Below the pieces are notes generated by a model. The model was given only the letters and a program-made list of their open reading frames with translations, had not been told where the DNA came from and made no database searches. A stretch of 64,000 nt of DNA from Tindallia magadiensis (GTDB lineage: Bacteria > Bacillota > Clostridia > Peptostreptococcales > Tindalliaceae): the NCBI RefSeq assembly GCF_900113635.1, contig NZ_FOQA01000002.1, positions 372,001 to 436,000 of the forward strand. Reading direction: 5' to 3'. A program made the translations under genes and the position numbers. This document shows, in pieces, positions 52,057 through 62,091 of this stretch. Within the stretch, counting starts at the first letter, position 1; each line of letters starts with the position of its first letter.

Positions 52057-53469
52057 ATGAAAGACTCTGTTATTATTGAAAAAGTAATTGAGTCAAAGCA
52101 AGTTAATATGAATGATCATATCGTCGTTGGATTTTCAGGCGGTGCGGACTCGGTATGCTTACTGCATGCATTGTTTCAATTGGCCGATACCTATCGGCTT
52201 CAGATTGTTGCTGCTCACCTCAATCATAATTTAAGAGGAATGGATTCCAATGAAGATGCCACCTTTGCCATGAACTTTGCCCGGCGACACCAGATAACCT
52301 GTGTGGTGAAAAGTGTAGACATTGCCAAACGTTCAAAAGAAGAAGGGGTTTCTTTAGAAACAGCGGGAAGAATGAGTCGATATCAGTTTTTTGAAGAAGT
52401 GGCTGAAAAAATTGGTGCAAACAAAATTGCGCTGGCTCATCATCAGAATGATCAAGCAGAAACCGTGCTAATGAACCTTATCCGCGGAGCCGGTCTTGAA
52501 GGATTAAGTGGAATGCCGATGGCTCGTGATAAGATTATACGTCCACTGCTTCATTGCCAACGTGATCAAATCGAAGAATACTGTCGTTATTGGGAACTTC
52601 CTTATCAAATAGATCAATCTAACCAAGAAACGGAGTATTTTCGAAATAAAGTGAGACTAGAACTGATTCCCAAAATGAAAGAATATCAGCCGAACTTCAT
52701 TGAATCTGTTGGAAAAGCATCAATCTTGTTAGAACAAGATCGGCAGTATATTGAAGAAAAAGTAGAAGAGGCTTATTCGGAAGTTCTTTGTTATAAGACG
52801 GATAAAGTAATCAGTATAAATCGCTCAAAATTAATTCAATACCATCCATCGATTGTTTCTAGAATTATCCGTAAAGCCTATGTTTTTTTTAATACGAGTG
52901 AACAGACCATCAGTTTTGATCAGTTGCATCATGTAGTAAGCCTGTTGAATCAGAAAAAAACGGAAAAAGAAGTGCAGCTTCCCGGAAACATCAGGGCAGT
53001 ATTCAAGGCAGATGAAATAAACATTGGGAGAAAAGAAGATATTGAAAAAAGTGATTCAGTAGAAACAATGGAAAAAGCTATTCCCTTGAAAATACCAGGA
53101 ATAACCAGATTGTTTCCCCAAAATGGCTATATTCGTTGCGATGTTTTTAATGTTGGAAAGATGAAAAACAGAGGAAAAGATCCCTATTGCCAGTATTTTG
53201 ACTTTGATCAGCTGCCGGAGCCCATGGTTATAAGAAACCGAAGGGAAGGAGATCGACTAAAGCCAATAGGGATGAATGGATCAAAGAAGTTAAAAGATTT
53301 TTTTATAGATCAGAAGATACCGGTTGAAAAAAGAAATGCGATTCCGCTGATTGCTTCTGAAAACGAGATTTTGTGGGTAGTAGGTCATCGCATCAGTGAG
53401 CTGGTAAAAGTAACGCAGAAAACAAAAAAAGTCTTGAAAATACAGTTCCGGTCTGATAAGGTTCAATAA
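52057..53469 (+). CDS. tilS: tRNA(Ile)-lysidine synthase
   Basis: A 470-residue enzyme that attaches lysine to C34 of tRNA-Ile(CAU), changing its reading from AUG to AUA. The N-terminal PP-loop ATPase has VGFSGGADSVCLLH and AHHQNDQAETVLMN. The TilS substrate-binding and C-terminal domains follow (RNRREGDRLKPIGMNGSKKLKDFFID). ATG 52057 gives a normal N-terminus; the region before it begins with a weakly promoter-like TACAAT. It sits in front of ftsH, a widespread Firmicute order (usually tilS-hpt-ftsH); hpt is absent here and ftsH has its own promoter. Confidence 0.94.
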   Translation: MKDSVIIEKVIESKQVNMNDHIVVGFSGGADSVCLLHALFQLADTYRLQIVAAHLNHNLRGMDSNEDATFAMNFARRHQITCVVKSVDIAKRSKEEGVSLETAGRMSRYQFFEEVAEKIGANKIALAHHQNDQAETVLMNLIRGAGLEGLSGMPMARDKIIRPLLHCQRDQIEEYCRYWELPYQIDQSNQETEYFRNKVRLELIPKMKEYQPNFIESVGKASILLEQDRQYIEEKVEEAYSEVLCYKTDKVISINRSKLIQYHPSIVSRIIRKAYVFFNTSEQTISFDQLHHVVSLLNQKKTEKEVQLPGNIRAVFKADEINIGRKEDIEKSDSVETMEKAIPLKIPGITRLFPQNGYIRCDVFNVGKMKNRGKDPYCQYFDFDQLPEPMVIRNRREGDRLKPIGMNGSKKLKDFFIDQKIPVEKRNAIPLIASENEILWVVGHRISELVKVTQKTKKVLKIQFRSDKVQ

Positions 53470-53493
53470 GGTTGTAAACAGGTTTTTTACAGG

Positions 53494-53522
53494 TTGTCTA
53501 TCAACTTGTTGTGTGGTACAAT
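53494..53522 (+). promoter_or_regulatory. ftsH promoter
   Basis: TTGTCT, 17-base spacer, TACAAT, about 44 bases before the ftsH start. Confidence 0.65.
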
Positions 53523-53565
53523 TATGTAATGTGAAAATGACTTTTGTTGGGAGGAGGAAGACAGG

Positions 53566-55620
53566 TTGAGGAAAATGTTCCGCGGTGCCAGTTTCTATAT
53601 CATTATTTTTATCGTGCTGTTGATACTGGTACAGCAATTTGTGCAACCACCGCAGGAATCCGTTGAAATACCGTTTTCAGAGCTTTATCAGGAACTGATC
53701 AATGGGAAAGTGGAAGAAATTAATATTGTCGACAGATCAGTAGAAGGAACGCTGATTCGGGACGGCGAATCTGTCAATTTTGAGTCTTTTGTGCCAGTTG
53801 TATTCAGTGATGAACGATTAACGGCCATTCTGGAAAGCAATATGGTTGACATAGGGGCTGAAGTAAAAGGTGCTCCGCCGCCATCAACACCCTGGTTTAT
53901 TCAGTTGCTACCTTCCGTATTCATGATTCTTATTTTTGTTGTCCTGTGGTTTGTTTTTATGCAACAGTCCCAGGGTGGCGGAAATAAGGTAATGTCTTTT
54001 GGAAAAAGTAAAGCAAAGCTCCACAAAGAAGATGAGAAAACACGGATCAACTTTGATGATGTTGCAGGTTTGGATGAAGAAAAAGAAGAATTGCAGGAAC
54101 TAGTAGATTTCTTAAAGAATCCGAAAAAATTTGTAGACCTGGGAGCGAGAATACCGAAGGGAATATTAATGGTAGGACCGCCCGGTACAGGAAAAACATT
54201 TTTAACAAAAGCGGTGGCTGGTGAAGCAGGGGTACCCTTTTATAGCATCAGTGGTTCTGACTTTGTCGAAATGTTTGTAGGGGTAGGAGCTTCAAGAGTT
54301 AGAGATCTTTTTGATCAGGCAAAGAAAAGTGCCCCCTGTATTATTTTTATCGATGAAATTGATGCTGTTGGTAGACGTCGAGGTGCTGGTCTTGGCGGAG
54401 GTCATGACGAGCGAGAACAAACACTCAATCAACTTTTGGTAGAGATGGATGGTTTTGGTATTAACGAAGGAGTTATTGTTGTTGCCGCAACCAATAGGGC
54501 AGATATTTTGGATCCGGCATTATTAAGACCAGGACGTTTTGACCGCCAGGTTGCCGTCGGCTTGCCAGACTTAAAAGGCAGAGAAGCAATTCTGAAGGTG
54601 CATGCCAGAGGAAAACCAATCGATGAATCGGTGGATCTTAAAGTGCTGGCAAGAAGAACTCCAGGGTTTTCACCGGCAGATATTGAAAATCTGATGAACG
54701 AAGCGGCGTTGTTAACCGCAAGAAAAAATCAGAAAAAACTTATGATGGACACGATTGAAGAAGCTATTACCAAAGTAATTGCAGGTATGGAGAAAAAGAG
54801 TCGTGTGATCAGTGAAAAAGAGCGTGTCCTTACGTCTTTTCATGAAGCTGGTCATGCCTTGGTAGCTTCCATGTTGCCTAATACAGATCCGGTACATCAA
54901 ATTAGCATCATTCCTAGAGGTAGAGCTGGTGGATTTACTATGATTTTGCCTAAAGAAGACAAGTATTATGCAACCAAAACAGAGATGGAAGAACATATTA
55001 TTCATCTGTTAGGTGGCCGGGTGGCTGAGAAACTAGTTCTTTCCGATATTAGCACCGGTGCGCAGAATGACCTACAGAGAGTAACGGCTATTGCCAGAGG
55101 AATGGTAACTAAGTATGGGATGAGTGACAAGTTGGGGCCGATGACCTTTGGTAGTGACGAAGATGAAGTGTTCCTTGGTAGGGATATGACATCGAAGCGA
55201 AACTATTCAGAGGAAGTAGCGGCACAAATAGACGATGAAATTCGTCGTATTGTTGAAGAAGCCTATCATCGGACGGAATTGTTGCTTAAAGAAAACATGG
55301 AAAAACTCCACTCCATTGCTCATGCGTTGCTTAAATTAGAAACGCTCAACGCTGATGAGTACAAGCGAATTTTTTATGGTGATATTATCATAGGAAAAGA
55401 TGATGATATTGATACGGTAAGAAATAAAATTGCATCAGTTCAGTTGGAAGAATCAGAAATAGAAATGACAGAAGAAGAGATGGATGAAAATAGCGCAGAA
55501 GAAAGTGCTAGTCATTTAGAAAACGAGATGGAACAAAAACAGGAAGCTGATCGTAATAGCACGGTATCATCAGAAAAGTACAGACCGGTCAGCAGCGATC
55601 ATATTGAATCAGACAGTTAA
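53566..55620 (+). CDS. ftsH: ATP-dependent zinc metalloprotease FtsH
   Basis: A 684-residue membrane AAA+ protease. It has two transmembrane helices (about 8-28 and 112-132) around an extracytoplasmic domain, then an AAA domain with Walker A GPPGTGKT from residue 204, Walker [12 protein letters not shown] and the SRH region. The zinc site is H426-EAGH-430. The enzyme degrades misfolded membrane and regulatory proteins. The C-terminal 90 residues are acidic and of low complexity, longer than usual. TTG 53566 follows GGGAGGAGG; ATG 53575 is an alternative. A strong terminator follows. Confidence 0.96.
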   Translation: MRKMFRGASFYIIIFIVLLILVQQFVQPPQESVEIPFSELYQELINGKVEEINIVDRSVEGTLIRDGESVNFESFVPVVFSDERLTAILESNMVDIGAEVKGAPPPSTPWFIQLLPSVFMILIFVVLWFVFMQQSQGGGNKVMSFGKSKAKLHKEDEKTRINFDDVAGLDEEKEELQELVDFLKNPKKFVDLGARIPKGILMVGPPGTGKTFLTKAVAGEAGVPFYSISGSDFVEMFVGVGASRVRDLFDQAKKSAPCIIFIDEIDAVGRRRGAGLGGGHDEREQTLNQLLVEMDGFGINEGVIVVAATNRADILDPALLRPGRFDRQVAVGLPDLKGREAILKVHARGKPIDESVDLKVLARRTPGFSPADIENLMNEAALLTARKNQKKLMMDTIEEAITKVIAGMEKKSRVISEKERVLTSFHEAGHALVASMLPNTDPVHQISIIPRGRAGGFTMILPKEDKYYATKTEMEEHIIHLLGGRVAEKLVLSDISTGAQNDLQRVTAIARGMVTKYGMSDKLGPMTFGSDEDEVFLGRDMTSKRNYSEEVAAQIDDEIRRIVEEAYHRTELLLKENMEKLHSIAHALLKLETLNADEYKRIFYGDIIIGKDDDIDTVRNKIASVQLEESEIEMTEEEMDENSAEESASHLENEMEQKQEADRNSTVSSEKYRPVSSDHIESDS

Positions 55621-55621
55621 G

Positions 55622-55659
55622 AAAAAGCCTTTCGGACAAATTGCCCGAAAGGCTTTTTT
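55622..55659 (+). terminator. ftsH terminator
   Basis: AAAAAGCCTTTCGG and CCGAAAGGCTTTTT arms around a short loop, followed by T. Confidence 0.9.
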
Positions 55660-55799
55660 AGATGGGATGAGTGCCTAAATTGATCTGATGAGTTACCATG
55701 GATAAGGCTCTTTTTTTACAAAAAAAGTTTAAGGAATATTTTGAGTTATTCAAATTAATTAGAAAAAAATAAAGATTTCCATTCTGAGGTCTAAATCAG

Positions 55800-55828
55800 T
55801 TGCGTTTAAGGGAAAAAAAATGTAGAAT
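55800..55828 (+). promoter_or_regulatory. Promoter of the propionate/methylmalonyl-CoA operon
   Basis: TTGCGT, 17-base A-rich spacer, TAGAAT, leaving a leader of about 145 bases. Confidence 0.55.
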
Positions 55829-55893
55829 AAGGTTGGCGGTTTACTCTTCATTATAAAAAAGGAATGCAAGCAAACTGCCAAATTCTTTTGATG

Positions 55894-55918
55894 GACAGTA
55901 TGCAACAACTGTACTGTC
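55894..55918. promoter_or_regulatory. Dyad in the mutase leader (candidate operator)
   Basis: GACAGT and ACTGTC arms separated by 13 bases, downstream of the promoter. It could be a repressor site or an RNA stem. No regulator gene is adjacent. Confidence 0.35.
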
Positions 55919-55982
55919 AACGGACATATACAGATAAAAGAGAACTGAATGAGGGAAACGAATCGATGAGGGAGGAAAAATG

Positions 55983-57659
55983 ATGGCTGAAAATGAAAAA
56001 ATGGAGCAATTGAAAGATGCCCAGGAAAAATGGACGCAAAAGACAGAAGAGGCAGTGAAGAAGAGATCTGAAAGAAAAGAAACCTTTGTCACTGGTTCAA
56101 ATCAAGAAGTTCAAAGATTGTATACTCCGGTAGACCTAGAGCAGATGGAATATGAAGAAGCTCTTGGATTTCCTGGCGAATACCCTTATACTCGTGGCGT
56201 ACAGCCAACCATGTATCGCGGGCGTTTTTGGACAATGAGACAATATGCTGGTTTTGCAACGGCGGAAGAATCAAACAAGCGTTACAAATATTTGCTGGAC
56301 CAAGGTCAGACTGGCCTTTCAGTTGCTTTTGACTTACCGACTCAGATAGGCTATGACTCTGATCATGCTTTATCAGAAGGAGAGGTAGGTAAAGTTGGGG
56401 TTGCCATTGATTCACTAAAAGATATGGAAATCTTATTTGATGGGATACCTTTGGATCAAGTCAGTACATCGATGACCATTAATGCACCAGCATCTGTACT
56501 CCTAGCGATGTACATTGCGGTTGCAGAAAAACAGGGCGTTTCTTCTGATCAATTACGTGGAACCATTCAAAACGATATACTGAAAGAGTACATTGCCAGA
56601 GGAACCTATATTTTCCCGGTAGAGCCATCCATGCGCTTGATAACCAATATATTCGAGTACTGTTCGGATGAAGTTCCCAACTGGAACACAATCAGTATAT
56701 CTGGATATCATATTCGTGAAGCTGGATCTTCAGCAGTACAGGAAGTTGCTTTTACACTGGCGGATGGGATTGCCTATGTTGAAGCAGCTATAGAAGCAGG
56801 GTTGGAAGTAGATAAATTTGCTCCAAGACTTTCTTTCTTCTTTAACTCTCATAATGATTTGCTAGAAGAAGTAGCAAAGTTTAGGGCAGCTAGAAGAATT
56901 TGGGCAAAAATCATGAAGGAAAAATATGGTGCTAAAAACCCAAAATCAATGCAATTGAAGTTCCATACTCAAACTGGGGGGTCAACCCTTACAGCACAAC
57001 AACCAGATAATAATATAGTTCGAGTAGCGATTCAGACCTTAGCGGCGGTTCTGGGCGGTACACAGTCCTTGCATACGAATTCCAAAGACGAAGCAATGGC
57101 GTTGCCAACAGAAGATTCCGTTCGTATAGCCTTAAGAACACAACAGATTGTTGCTCATGAAAGTGGTGTAGCCGAAACGATAGATCCGTTAGCAGGATCT
57201 TATTATGTAGAAAGTTTAACAAACGATATTGAAGAGAAAGCTATGGAATACATTGAACGAATTATAGAAATGGGCGGGGCGCCTGCAGCAATTGAAAAAG
57301 GATATATTCAAAAGGAAATTATGGATAGTGCCTATGAATATCAAAAACAAATTGAGAGTAATGAACGGATTGTTGTAGGTGTCAACAAATTCCAGACAGA
57401 AGAACAACCTCCACAGGGTCTGTTGCGTGTAGATCCGTCAGTAGGGGAGCTGCAGAAAAACAAGATAGAAAAACTAAAACAGGAACGAGACAATGATTTA
57501 GTGGCTAAAAAGTTGGAAACCTTAAAAAATGCAGCTGAAACAGATCAAAACTTAATGCCATTTATCTTAGATGCGGTAAGAGCATATGCCACTCTGGGAG
57601 AAGTCTGTGGATCCCTTAGGGATGTTTTTGGTGAGTATCAACAAAGTGTTGTGCTTTAA
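55983..57659 (+). CDS. mcmA1: Methylmalonyl-CoA mutase, catalytic chain (split form)
   Basis: A 558-residue substrate-binding TIM-barrel chain that rearranges succinyl-CoA and (R)-methylmalonyl-CoA. Diagnostic stretches are [16 protein letters not shown] (substrate Tyr), [18 protein letters not shown] and [16 protein letters not shown], keeping the Tyr and Arg typical of methylmalonyl- rather than isobutyryl-CoA mutases. The B12 domain is missing and is supplied by the next gene. ATG 55983 is better spaced from GGGAGG than ATG 55980. In this operon it should feed methylmalonyl-CoA to the Na+-pumping decarboxylase. Confidence 0.93.
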   Translation: MAENEKMEQLKDAQEKWTQKTEEAVKKRSERKETFVTGSNQEVQRLYTPVDLEQMEYEEALGFPGEYPYTRGVQPTMYRGRFWTMRQYAGFATAEESNKRYKYLLDQGQTGLSVAFDLPTQIGYDSDHALSEGEVGKVGVAIDSLKDMEILFDGIPLDQVSTSMTINAPASVLLAMYIAVAEKQGVSSDQLRGTIQNDILKEYIARGTYIFPVEPSMRLITNIFEYCSDEVPNWNTISISGYHIREAGSSAVQEVAFTLADGIAYVEAAIEAGLEVDKFAPRLSFFFNSHNDLLEEVAKFRAARRIWAKIMKEKYGAKNPKSMQLKFHTQTGGSTLTAQQPDNNIVRVAIQTLAAVLGGTQSLHTNSKDEAMALPTEDSVRIALRTQQIVAHESGVAETIDPLAGSYYVESLTNDIEEKAMEYIERIIEMGGAPAAIEKGYIQKEIMDSAYEYQKQIESNERIVVGVNKFQTEEQPPQGLLRVDPSVGELQKNKIEKLKQERDNDLVAKKLETLKNAAETDQNLMPFILDAVRAYATLGEVCGSLRDVFGEYQQSVVL

Positions 57660-57688
57660 AATTTGAAAATCGTTAAGGAGGAACTGTT

Positions 57689-58093
57689 ATGGATAGACCC
57701 ATTAGAGTATTAGTTGCAAAACCAGGTTTAGATGGACATGATCGTGGCGCTAAAGTAATTGCTCGAGCCCTCAGAGATGCCGGTATGGAGGTTATTTACA
57801 CAGGACTTAGACTCACTCCGGATCAAATTGTTCAAGCAGCTGTTCAAGAGGATGTGGATGTAGTGGCGCTCAGTATTCTTTCTGGTGCACATGGACATCT
57901 TCTTCCTAAAGTGGTAGATAAACTGAAAGAAGAAGGCATATATGATGAAGTGTTAGTACTGGGTGGCGGTGTTATTCCGGAAGATGATATTCCTGAACTT
58001 AAAAAATCAGGTATTGCGGAGATTTTTACACCAGGGACACCAACCGGTGTAACCATTGATTTTATTAAAAACAATTTGAAGAGAAGCCTTTAA
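57689..58093 (+). CDS. mcmA2: Methylmalonyl-CoA mutase, cobalamin-binding chain
   Basis: A 134-residue stand-alone B12 domain. The base-off motif DGHDRG (DxHxxG) lies near residue 16, followed by SILSGAH and the tail-binding [15 protein letters not shown]. It pairs with the catalytic chain encoded 30 bases upstream to make the holoenzyme. ATG 57689 follows AAGGAGGA. Split mutases of this kind occur in archaea and several Firmicutes. Confidence 0.94.
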   Translation: MDRPIRVLVAKPGLDGHDRGAKVIARALRDAGMEVIYTGLRLTPDQIVQAAVQEDVDVVALSILSGAHGHLLPKVVDKLKEEGIYDEVLVLGGGVIPEDDIPELKKSGIAEIFTPGTPTGVTIDFIKNNLKRSL

Positions 58094-58164
58094 TTTCATT
58101 GCAAGAAGGTATATAATGACATTTGGTGCTTCTATTGACATTAGGGCTGAAAGGAGGTGTTCCT

Positions 58165-59136
58165 ATGGAACTGGAAAAAAGACTCTTGGATGGAGATAAA
58201 AGGGCAGCGGCTCGGTTGATTACAATGATAGAAAATGATGATCCAAAAGCAGTTGCTATCCTTTCAGCCTGTTTTTCACATACAGGAAAAGCTAGAGTAA
58301 TTGGCATTACAGGACCACCTGGTGCTGGGAAAAGCACTTTAGTTGATAAGCTGGCAAAACAACTTCGGAAAAAAGAAGCAAAAGTAGGAGTGCTTGCCGT
58401 TGATCCTACCAGTCCTTTTACTGGCGGATCGATTCTGGGAGACCGTATACGTATGTCAGATCTAAATCTTGATCCGGGTGTGTTCATCCGAAGCATGGGA
58501 ACGAGAGGTCATTTAGGTGGTTTGTCAAAATCAACCCTTGGTGCCGTAAAAATACTTGATATTATGGGGATGGATTACATACTCATTGAAACCGTAGGGG
58601 TAGGTCAGTCTGAGGTGGACATTGTTAAAGCAGCAGACTCTGTACTGATGGTGATGGTACCGGGACTTGGTGATGACATTCAAGCTTTGAAGGCTGGAAC
58701 AATGGAAATAGGCGATGTTTTTGTGATTAATAAATCGGATAGAGATGGAGCCGATCGAACAAAAACAGAGATTGAGATGATGCTCGACTTTGATCATGGT
58801 GAATGGCGACCGCCAGTATCCCAAGCAGTTGCTGTTAACAATATAGGAATTGAAGAACTGACAGATAATCTGGATAAACATTGGAATTATATGTCAGAAA
58901 GTAATCAATTGGTGGAAAAAAGAACTTATAATAGCGAACTGGAAATCATTGATCTAACTCAGTCAGCTATTTTGAAGAAAATGATGGGGAATGAAGATAA
59001 TCGAGCCCGTATCCGTGAACTGGCTAAAAAAGTGGCCGTTCGTGAGAGGGATCCATATAGTATTAGCCAGCTTGTACTGAAAGAAATGATTGTAGGTACA
59101 GAAGGAGGTATAAATAATGAAGACATTGAAAGTTGA
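58165..59136 (+). CDS. meaB: Methylmalonyl-CoA mutase G-protein chaperone MeaB
   Basis: A 323-residue P-loop GTPase that gates cobalamin loading and protects the mutase. Walker A is ITGPPGAGKSTLVD, switch and Walker B region IETVGVGQSEVD, and the base-recognition motif NKSD. ATG 58165 has AAAGGAGGTG; an ATG at 58123 upstream lacks a site. Its last 20 bases overlap the epimerase gene, so the two are coupled. Adjacent placement to the mutase chains supports the assignment over the related ArgK naming. Confidence 0.95.
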   Translation: MELEKRLLDGDKRAAARLITMIENDDPKAVAILSACFSHTGKARVIGITGPPGAGKSTLVDKLAKQLRKKEAKVGVLAVDPTSPFTGGSILGDRIRMSDLNLDPGVFIRSMGTRGHLGGLSKSTLGAVKILDIMGMDYILIETVGVGQSEVDIVKAADSVLMVMVPGLGDDIQALKAGTMEIGDVFVINKSDRDGADRTKTEIEMMLDFDHGEWRPPVSQAVAVNNIGIEELTDNLDKHWNYMSESNQLVEKRTYNSELEIIDLTQSAILKKMMGNEDNRARIRELAKKVAVRERDPYSISQLVLKEMIVGTEGGINNEDIES

Positions 59137-59527
59137 TCATATTGGGATCGCAGTAAAGAATCTTGATGAAACACTAAAGTTTTACGAAGAGGTGCTGGGA
59201 ATGGAATGCACCGGTAAAGAGGAAGTTGAAGAACAAAAGGTTCGGGTCGCATTTCTTCCCGTCGGCGATTCAGAGGTAGAACTTCTGGAATCAACCGATT
59301 CGGAAGGACCCATTGCCAAATATATTGATAAGAAGGGGGAAGGAATCCAACACATTGCGTTTCGTGTCGACAATATCGAACAGGCCATCGCAACCATGAA
59401 AGAAAAAGGGATTCGCATGATCGATGAAAAGCCCCGCTATGGCGCAGGTGGAGCTAAAATCGCTTTCTGCCATCCTAAGAGCACGGGCGGTGTTCTGGTA
59501 GAATTGAGTGAGCGGGAAGACAATTAA
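59117..59527 (+). CDS. mce: Methylmalonyl-CoA epimerase
   Basis: A 136-residue vicinal-oxygen-chelate protein that interconverts (R)- and (S)-methylmalonyl-CoA. The metal residues are in KVDHIGIAVKNLDE, GIQHIAFRVDNI and the late VLVELSE. The mutase makes the R form and the decarboxylase uses the S form, so this enzyme links the two. ATG 59117 lies inside meaB behind AGAAGGAGG. Confidence 0.95.
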   Translation: MKTLKVDHIGIAVKNLDETLKFYEEVLGMECTGKEEVEEQKVRVAFLPVGDSEVELLESTDSEGPIAKYIDKKGEGIQHIAFRVDNIEQAIATMKEKGIRMIDEKPRYGAGGAKIAFCHPKSTGGVLVELSEREDN

Positions 59528-59576
59528 GCAATTAAACTGTTTCAAGTTCACCGAATGAATAGTAGGAGGGTAAAGG

Positions 59577-61124
59577 ATGACGGTAAACAAACTAGAAGAA
59601 ATGCAGCAAAGCAAAGCAAAAATCCAGCAGGGCGGTGGCGAAAAGAAAATTGCCAGCCAGCATGAAAAAGGAAAGCTGACGGCCCGAGAAAGACTCAATC
59701 TATTATTTGACGAAAACACCTTTGTTGAATTGGATGCCTTTGTTAAGCATCGGTGCGTTAATTTTGGAATGGAAAATGTTGAAGCTCCCGGTGAGGGGGT
59801 TGTCATAGGCTATGGTCAGGTTGATGGTAGACTTGTATACGCTTATGCTCAAGACTTTACAGTAGTTGGTGGGTCTTTAGGTGAAATGCATGCTAAAAAG
59901 ATATGTAAAGTGCAAGACCTTGCACTGAAAATGGGTGCGCCTATTGTCGGACTTAATGATTCAGGTGGCGCTCGGATCCAAGAGGGAGTAGATGCTCTTT
60001 CTGGATATGGCAACATTTTTTATAGAAATACGATTTCTTCAGGAGTAATCCCGCAAATTACGGCAATTATGGGACCTTGTGCGGGTGGAGCGGTCTACTC
60101 ACCAGCTCTTACGGATTTTGTATTTATGGTAGATAAAACCAGCCAGATGTTTATTACTGGGCCGCAGGTTATTAAAACCGTTACAGGTGAAGATGTTTCC
60201 GCAGAAGCACTGGGCGGTGCAATGACTCATAATCGTACCAGTGGAGTGGCTCACTTTAAGTCTGCTAATGATGAAGCTTGCATTCAAGAGATCAGACGGT
60301 TGCTAAGCTTTCTTCCTTCAAACAATCAAGAAACGGCACCGGTCTTTGAACCATCTGATGACTTGAATCGAATCATTCCTGAACTAGATACATTGGTACC
60401 GGAAAATCCTAATAAGCCTTATGATATGAAAGACATCATTACGGCCATTGCGGATGAAGGCGATTTCTTAGAAGTAGCACCATACTATGCTACCAATATG
60501 ATTACTGGATACATTCGGATCAACGGACAGACGGTTGGGATTATAGCGAATCAGCCAAAAGTATTAGCTGGTTGTCTGGATATTAATGCTTCTGATAAGG
60601 CTGGACGTTTTATTCGAACCTGCGATTGTTTTAACATTCCTGTATTGAACTTGGTTGATGTACCAGGATTTTTGCCAGGAACCAGTCAGGAATATGGTGG
60701 TATTATTCGACATGGAGCTAAAATGCTATATGCCTATAGTGAAGCAACAGTGCCTAAAATCACTCTGATTGTACGTAAAGCTTATGGTGGTGCGTACATT
60801 GGCATGTGTAATAAGGAGCTTGGTGCTGATATGGTTCTGGCATGGCCATCAGCTGAAATTGCTGTAATGGGGCCAGAAGGTGCGGCGAATATTATCTTCA
60901 GAAAAGAAATTAGTGAATCAGATAACCCTCAAGAAACACGAGCTGAACTAATAGATAATTACAAACGAGAGTTTGCTACGCCTTACAAAGCGGCAGAGAG
61001 AGGTTATGTTGACGATGTGATTGAGCCATCAGCAACGCGTCCGCGGTTAATTGATGCACTAAACATGCTGGCTAGTAAACGGGAAACCAGACCTCCTAAA
61101 AAACATGGGAACCTGCCCGTATAA
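59577..61124 (+). CDS. mmdA: Methylmalonyl-CoA decarboxylase alpha (carboxyltransferase) subunit
   Basis: A 515-residue carboxyltransferase of the crotonase-like type. It moves CO2 from (S)-methylmalonyl-CoA to biotin, leaving propionyl-CoA. The two acyl-CoA/biotin oxyanion regions are visible: NDSGGARIQEGVDALSGYG with GPCAGGAVYSPA, and VDVPGFLPGTSQEYGG with RKAYGGAYIGM. Sequence alone resembles propionyl-CoA carboxylase beta, but the neighbours (gamma, biotin carrier, beta Na+ pump) identify the decarboxylase. ATG 59577 follows TAGGAGGG. Confidence 0.93.
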   Translation: MTVNKLEEMQQSKAKIQQGGGEKKIASQHEKGKLTARERLNLLFDENTFVELDAFVKHRCVNFGMENVEAPGEGVVIGYGQVDGRLVYAYAQDFTVVGGSLGEMHAKKICKVQDLALKMGAPIVGLNDSGGARIQEGVDALSGYGNIFYRNTISSGVIPQITAIMGPCAGGAVYSPALTDFVFMVDKTSQMFITGPQVIKTVTGEDVSAEALGGAMTHNRTSGVAHFKSANDEACIQEIRRLLSFLPSNNQETAPVFEPSDDLNRIIPELDTLVPENPNKPYDMKDIITAIADEGDFLEVAPYYATNMITGYIRINGQTVGIIANQPKVLAGCLDINASDKAGRFIRTCDCFNIPVLNLVDVPGFLPGTSQEYGGIIRHGAKMLYAYSEATVPKITLIVRKAYGGAYIGMCNKELGADMVLAWPSAEIAVMGPEGAANIIFRKEISESDNPQETRAELIDNYKREFATPYKAAERGYVDDVIEPSATRPRLIDALNMLASKRETRPPKKHGNLPV

Positions 61125-61169
61125 ATAACCAGGAGCCAATGAAGGAGGAAAAAACGAGGTGAAACGATC

Positions 61170-61448
61170 ATGACTTTATTGGAAAGACTAAGCGTAGCAT
61201 CCCATGAAATGACATTAGCAGAACGTTTTTATGCCAGTGTACAGGTAGCTATTATGGGAATAGGCATTGTATTTGCCGCCTTATTTATGCTGTTTCTGAT
61301 TATCAAAGTGTTGGAGAAAGTAGTTGCACAGTCGGATGTAGATACTAAGAAAAAACAGGAACAACCAGCTGCTCCGGCTCAAACAGTTACGGAGTCGGAA
61401 AAATCTGTTTCAGATGAAGATGCGGTTGCTGCAGCGCAGGAACAATAA
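61170..61448 (+). CDS. mmdD: OadG-family decarboxylase subunit (delta/gamma), short form
   Basis: A 92-residue membrane subunit with one helix (about 27-49, MGIGIVFAALFMLFLIIKVL) and a charged, Ala/Pro-containing tail, the usual OadG/MmdD layout. These subunits help assemble the decarboxylase and anchor it to the Na+ pump. The tail ends at TAA 61446-61448, but the same frame goes on for 50 codons with sequence typical of the C-terminal part of longer OadG proteins. The TAA lies within a perfect palindrome. ATG 61170 follows CGAGGTGA. Confidence 0.88.
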   Translation: MTLLERLSVASHEMTLAERFYASVQVAIMGIGIVFAALFMLFLIIKVLEKVVAQSDVDTKKKQEQPAAPAQTVTESEKSVSDEDAVAAAQEQ

Positions 61449-61466
61449 CAGCTGATAGCTGTTATT
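61444..61466. repeat. Perfect palindrome across the mmdD stop codon
   Basis: AATAACAGCT-GAT-AGCTGTTATT: ten-base perfect arms with a three-base loop, with the TAA stop within the left arm. As RNA it forms a stem-loop at the point of termination. No T run follows as such, so it does not look like a terminator. Confidence 0.85.
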
Positions 61467-61601
61467 ACGGCTGCAGTAGCATCAAGCATGCATACTTCTA
61501 CCCATAATATTGTGGTTCGTAATATTGTTCGAACAAATGATTCTGCACCTGCTTGGAATCGATTAGGCAGAATCCAACAGATTAATCGTCAATTGCATTA
61601 A
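61449..61601 (+). CDS. mmdE: In-frame C-terminal OadG segment, MmdE-like small subunit or readthrough extension
   Basis: Fifty sense codons follow the mmdD stop in the same frame. They read LIAVITAAVASS near the start and SAPAWNRLGRIQQINR at the end, then TAA. This is the conserved C-terminal piece found fused in longer OadG proteins and as a separate small epsilon subunit (MmdE) in Veillonella methylmalonyl-CoA decarboxylase. A free start is unclear: CTG 61452 or ATG 61488 are the only likely codons, and only a weak AGGAA site precedes. It may be an independent subunit made by coupled initiation, a readthrough product, or a piece cut off by a nonsense mutation. Protein conservation to its very end argues against decay. 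Confidence 0.55.
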   Translation, partial: QLIAVITAAVASSMHTSTHNIVVRNIVRTNDSAPAWNRLGRIQQINRQLH

Positions 61602-61636
61602 AATATTATTGGAAAGATGAAGGAGGAACCTAAATC

Positions 61637-62050
61637 ATGAAAAAGTTTAATATTACCGTGAATGGTGTTTCATATGAAGTGGATGTAGAAGAAGTGAAAG
61701 ACGGCGTGGCACCTGCTGCACCGGCAGCGCCAGCCGCAAAGCCACAGGCAGCGCCGGCAGCCGCAAAACCACAGGCTGCACCAGCAGCACCTAAGAAAGA
61801 AGCACCGGCAGCAGCGGCTGCTTCTGCACCCGCTGGTGGTGAAAGTGTTGAATCACCAATGCCAGGAAACGTTTGGAAAGTTTTAGTTAAAGAAGGTCAG
61901 GAAGTGAAAGACGGCGAAACACTGATTATTCTTGAAGCGATGAAGATGGAAAATGAAATACCAGCTCCATGTGATGGAACGGTAGCATCTCTACATGTTA
62001 ATGAAGGCGACGCCGTAAATGGTGGGGATATTCTGGTTACGATTAAGTAA
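61637..62050 (+). CDS. mmdC: Biotin carrier subunit of methylmalonyl-CoA decarboxylase
   Basis: A 137-residue biotinyl protein. A short N-terminal strand region (1-22) is followed by a flexible Ala/Pro/Lys linker (about 24-66, with repeated AAPAA and KPQAAPA units). The biotinyl domain has the attachment site K103 in LEAMKMENE. It shuttles carboxyl groups from MmdA to the membrane pump MmdB. ATG 61637 follows AAGGAGGA. The biotin ligase gene at the right edge of the window would modify it. Confidence 0.95.
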   Translation: MKKFNITVNGVSYEVDVEEVKDGVAPAAPAAPAAKPQAAPAAAKPQAAPAAPKKEAPAAAAASAPAGGESVESPMPGNVWKVLVKEGQEVKDGETLIILEAMKMENEIPAPCDGTVASLHVNEGDAVNGGDILVTIK

Positions 62051-62091
62051 TGTAGAATGTAAAGCCCATTGATACGAAAGGAGATGCACAC

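Larger units (their letters stand above)
55660..55982. other. Gene-free leader of the methylmalonyl-CoA operon
   Basis: No gene is supported in these 323 bases. The first half is AT-rich. It contains a promoter at 55800-55828 and, about 60 bases into the predicted transcript, a dyad GACAGT-N13-ACTGTC (55894-55918). The ribosome site GGGAGG is at the end. Confidence 0.5.
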
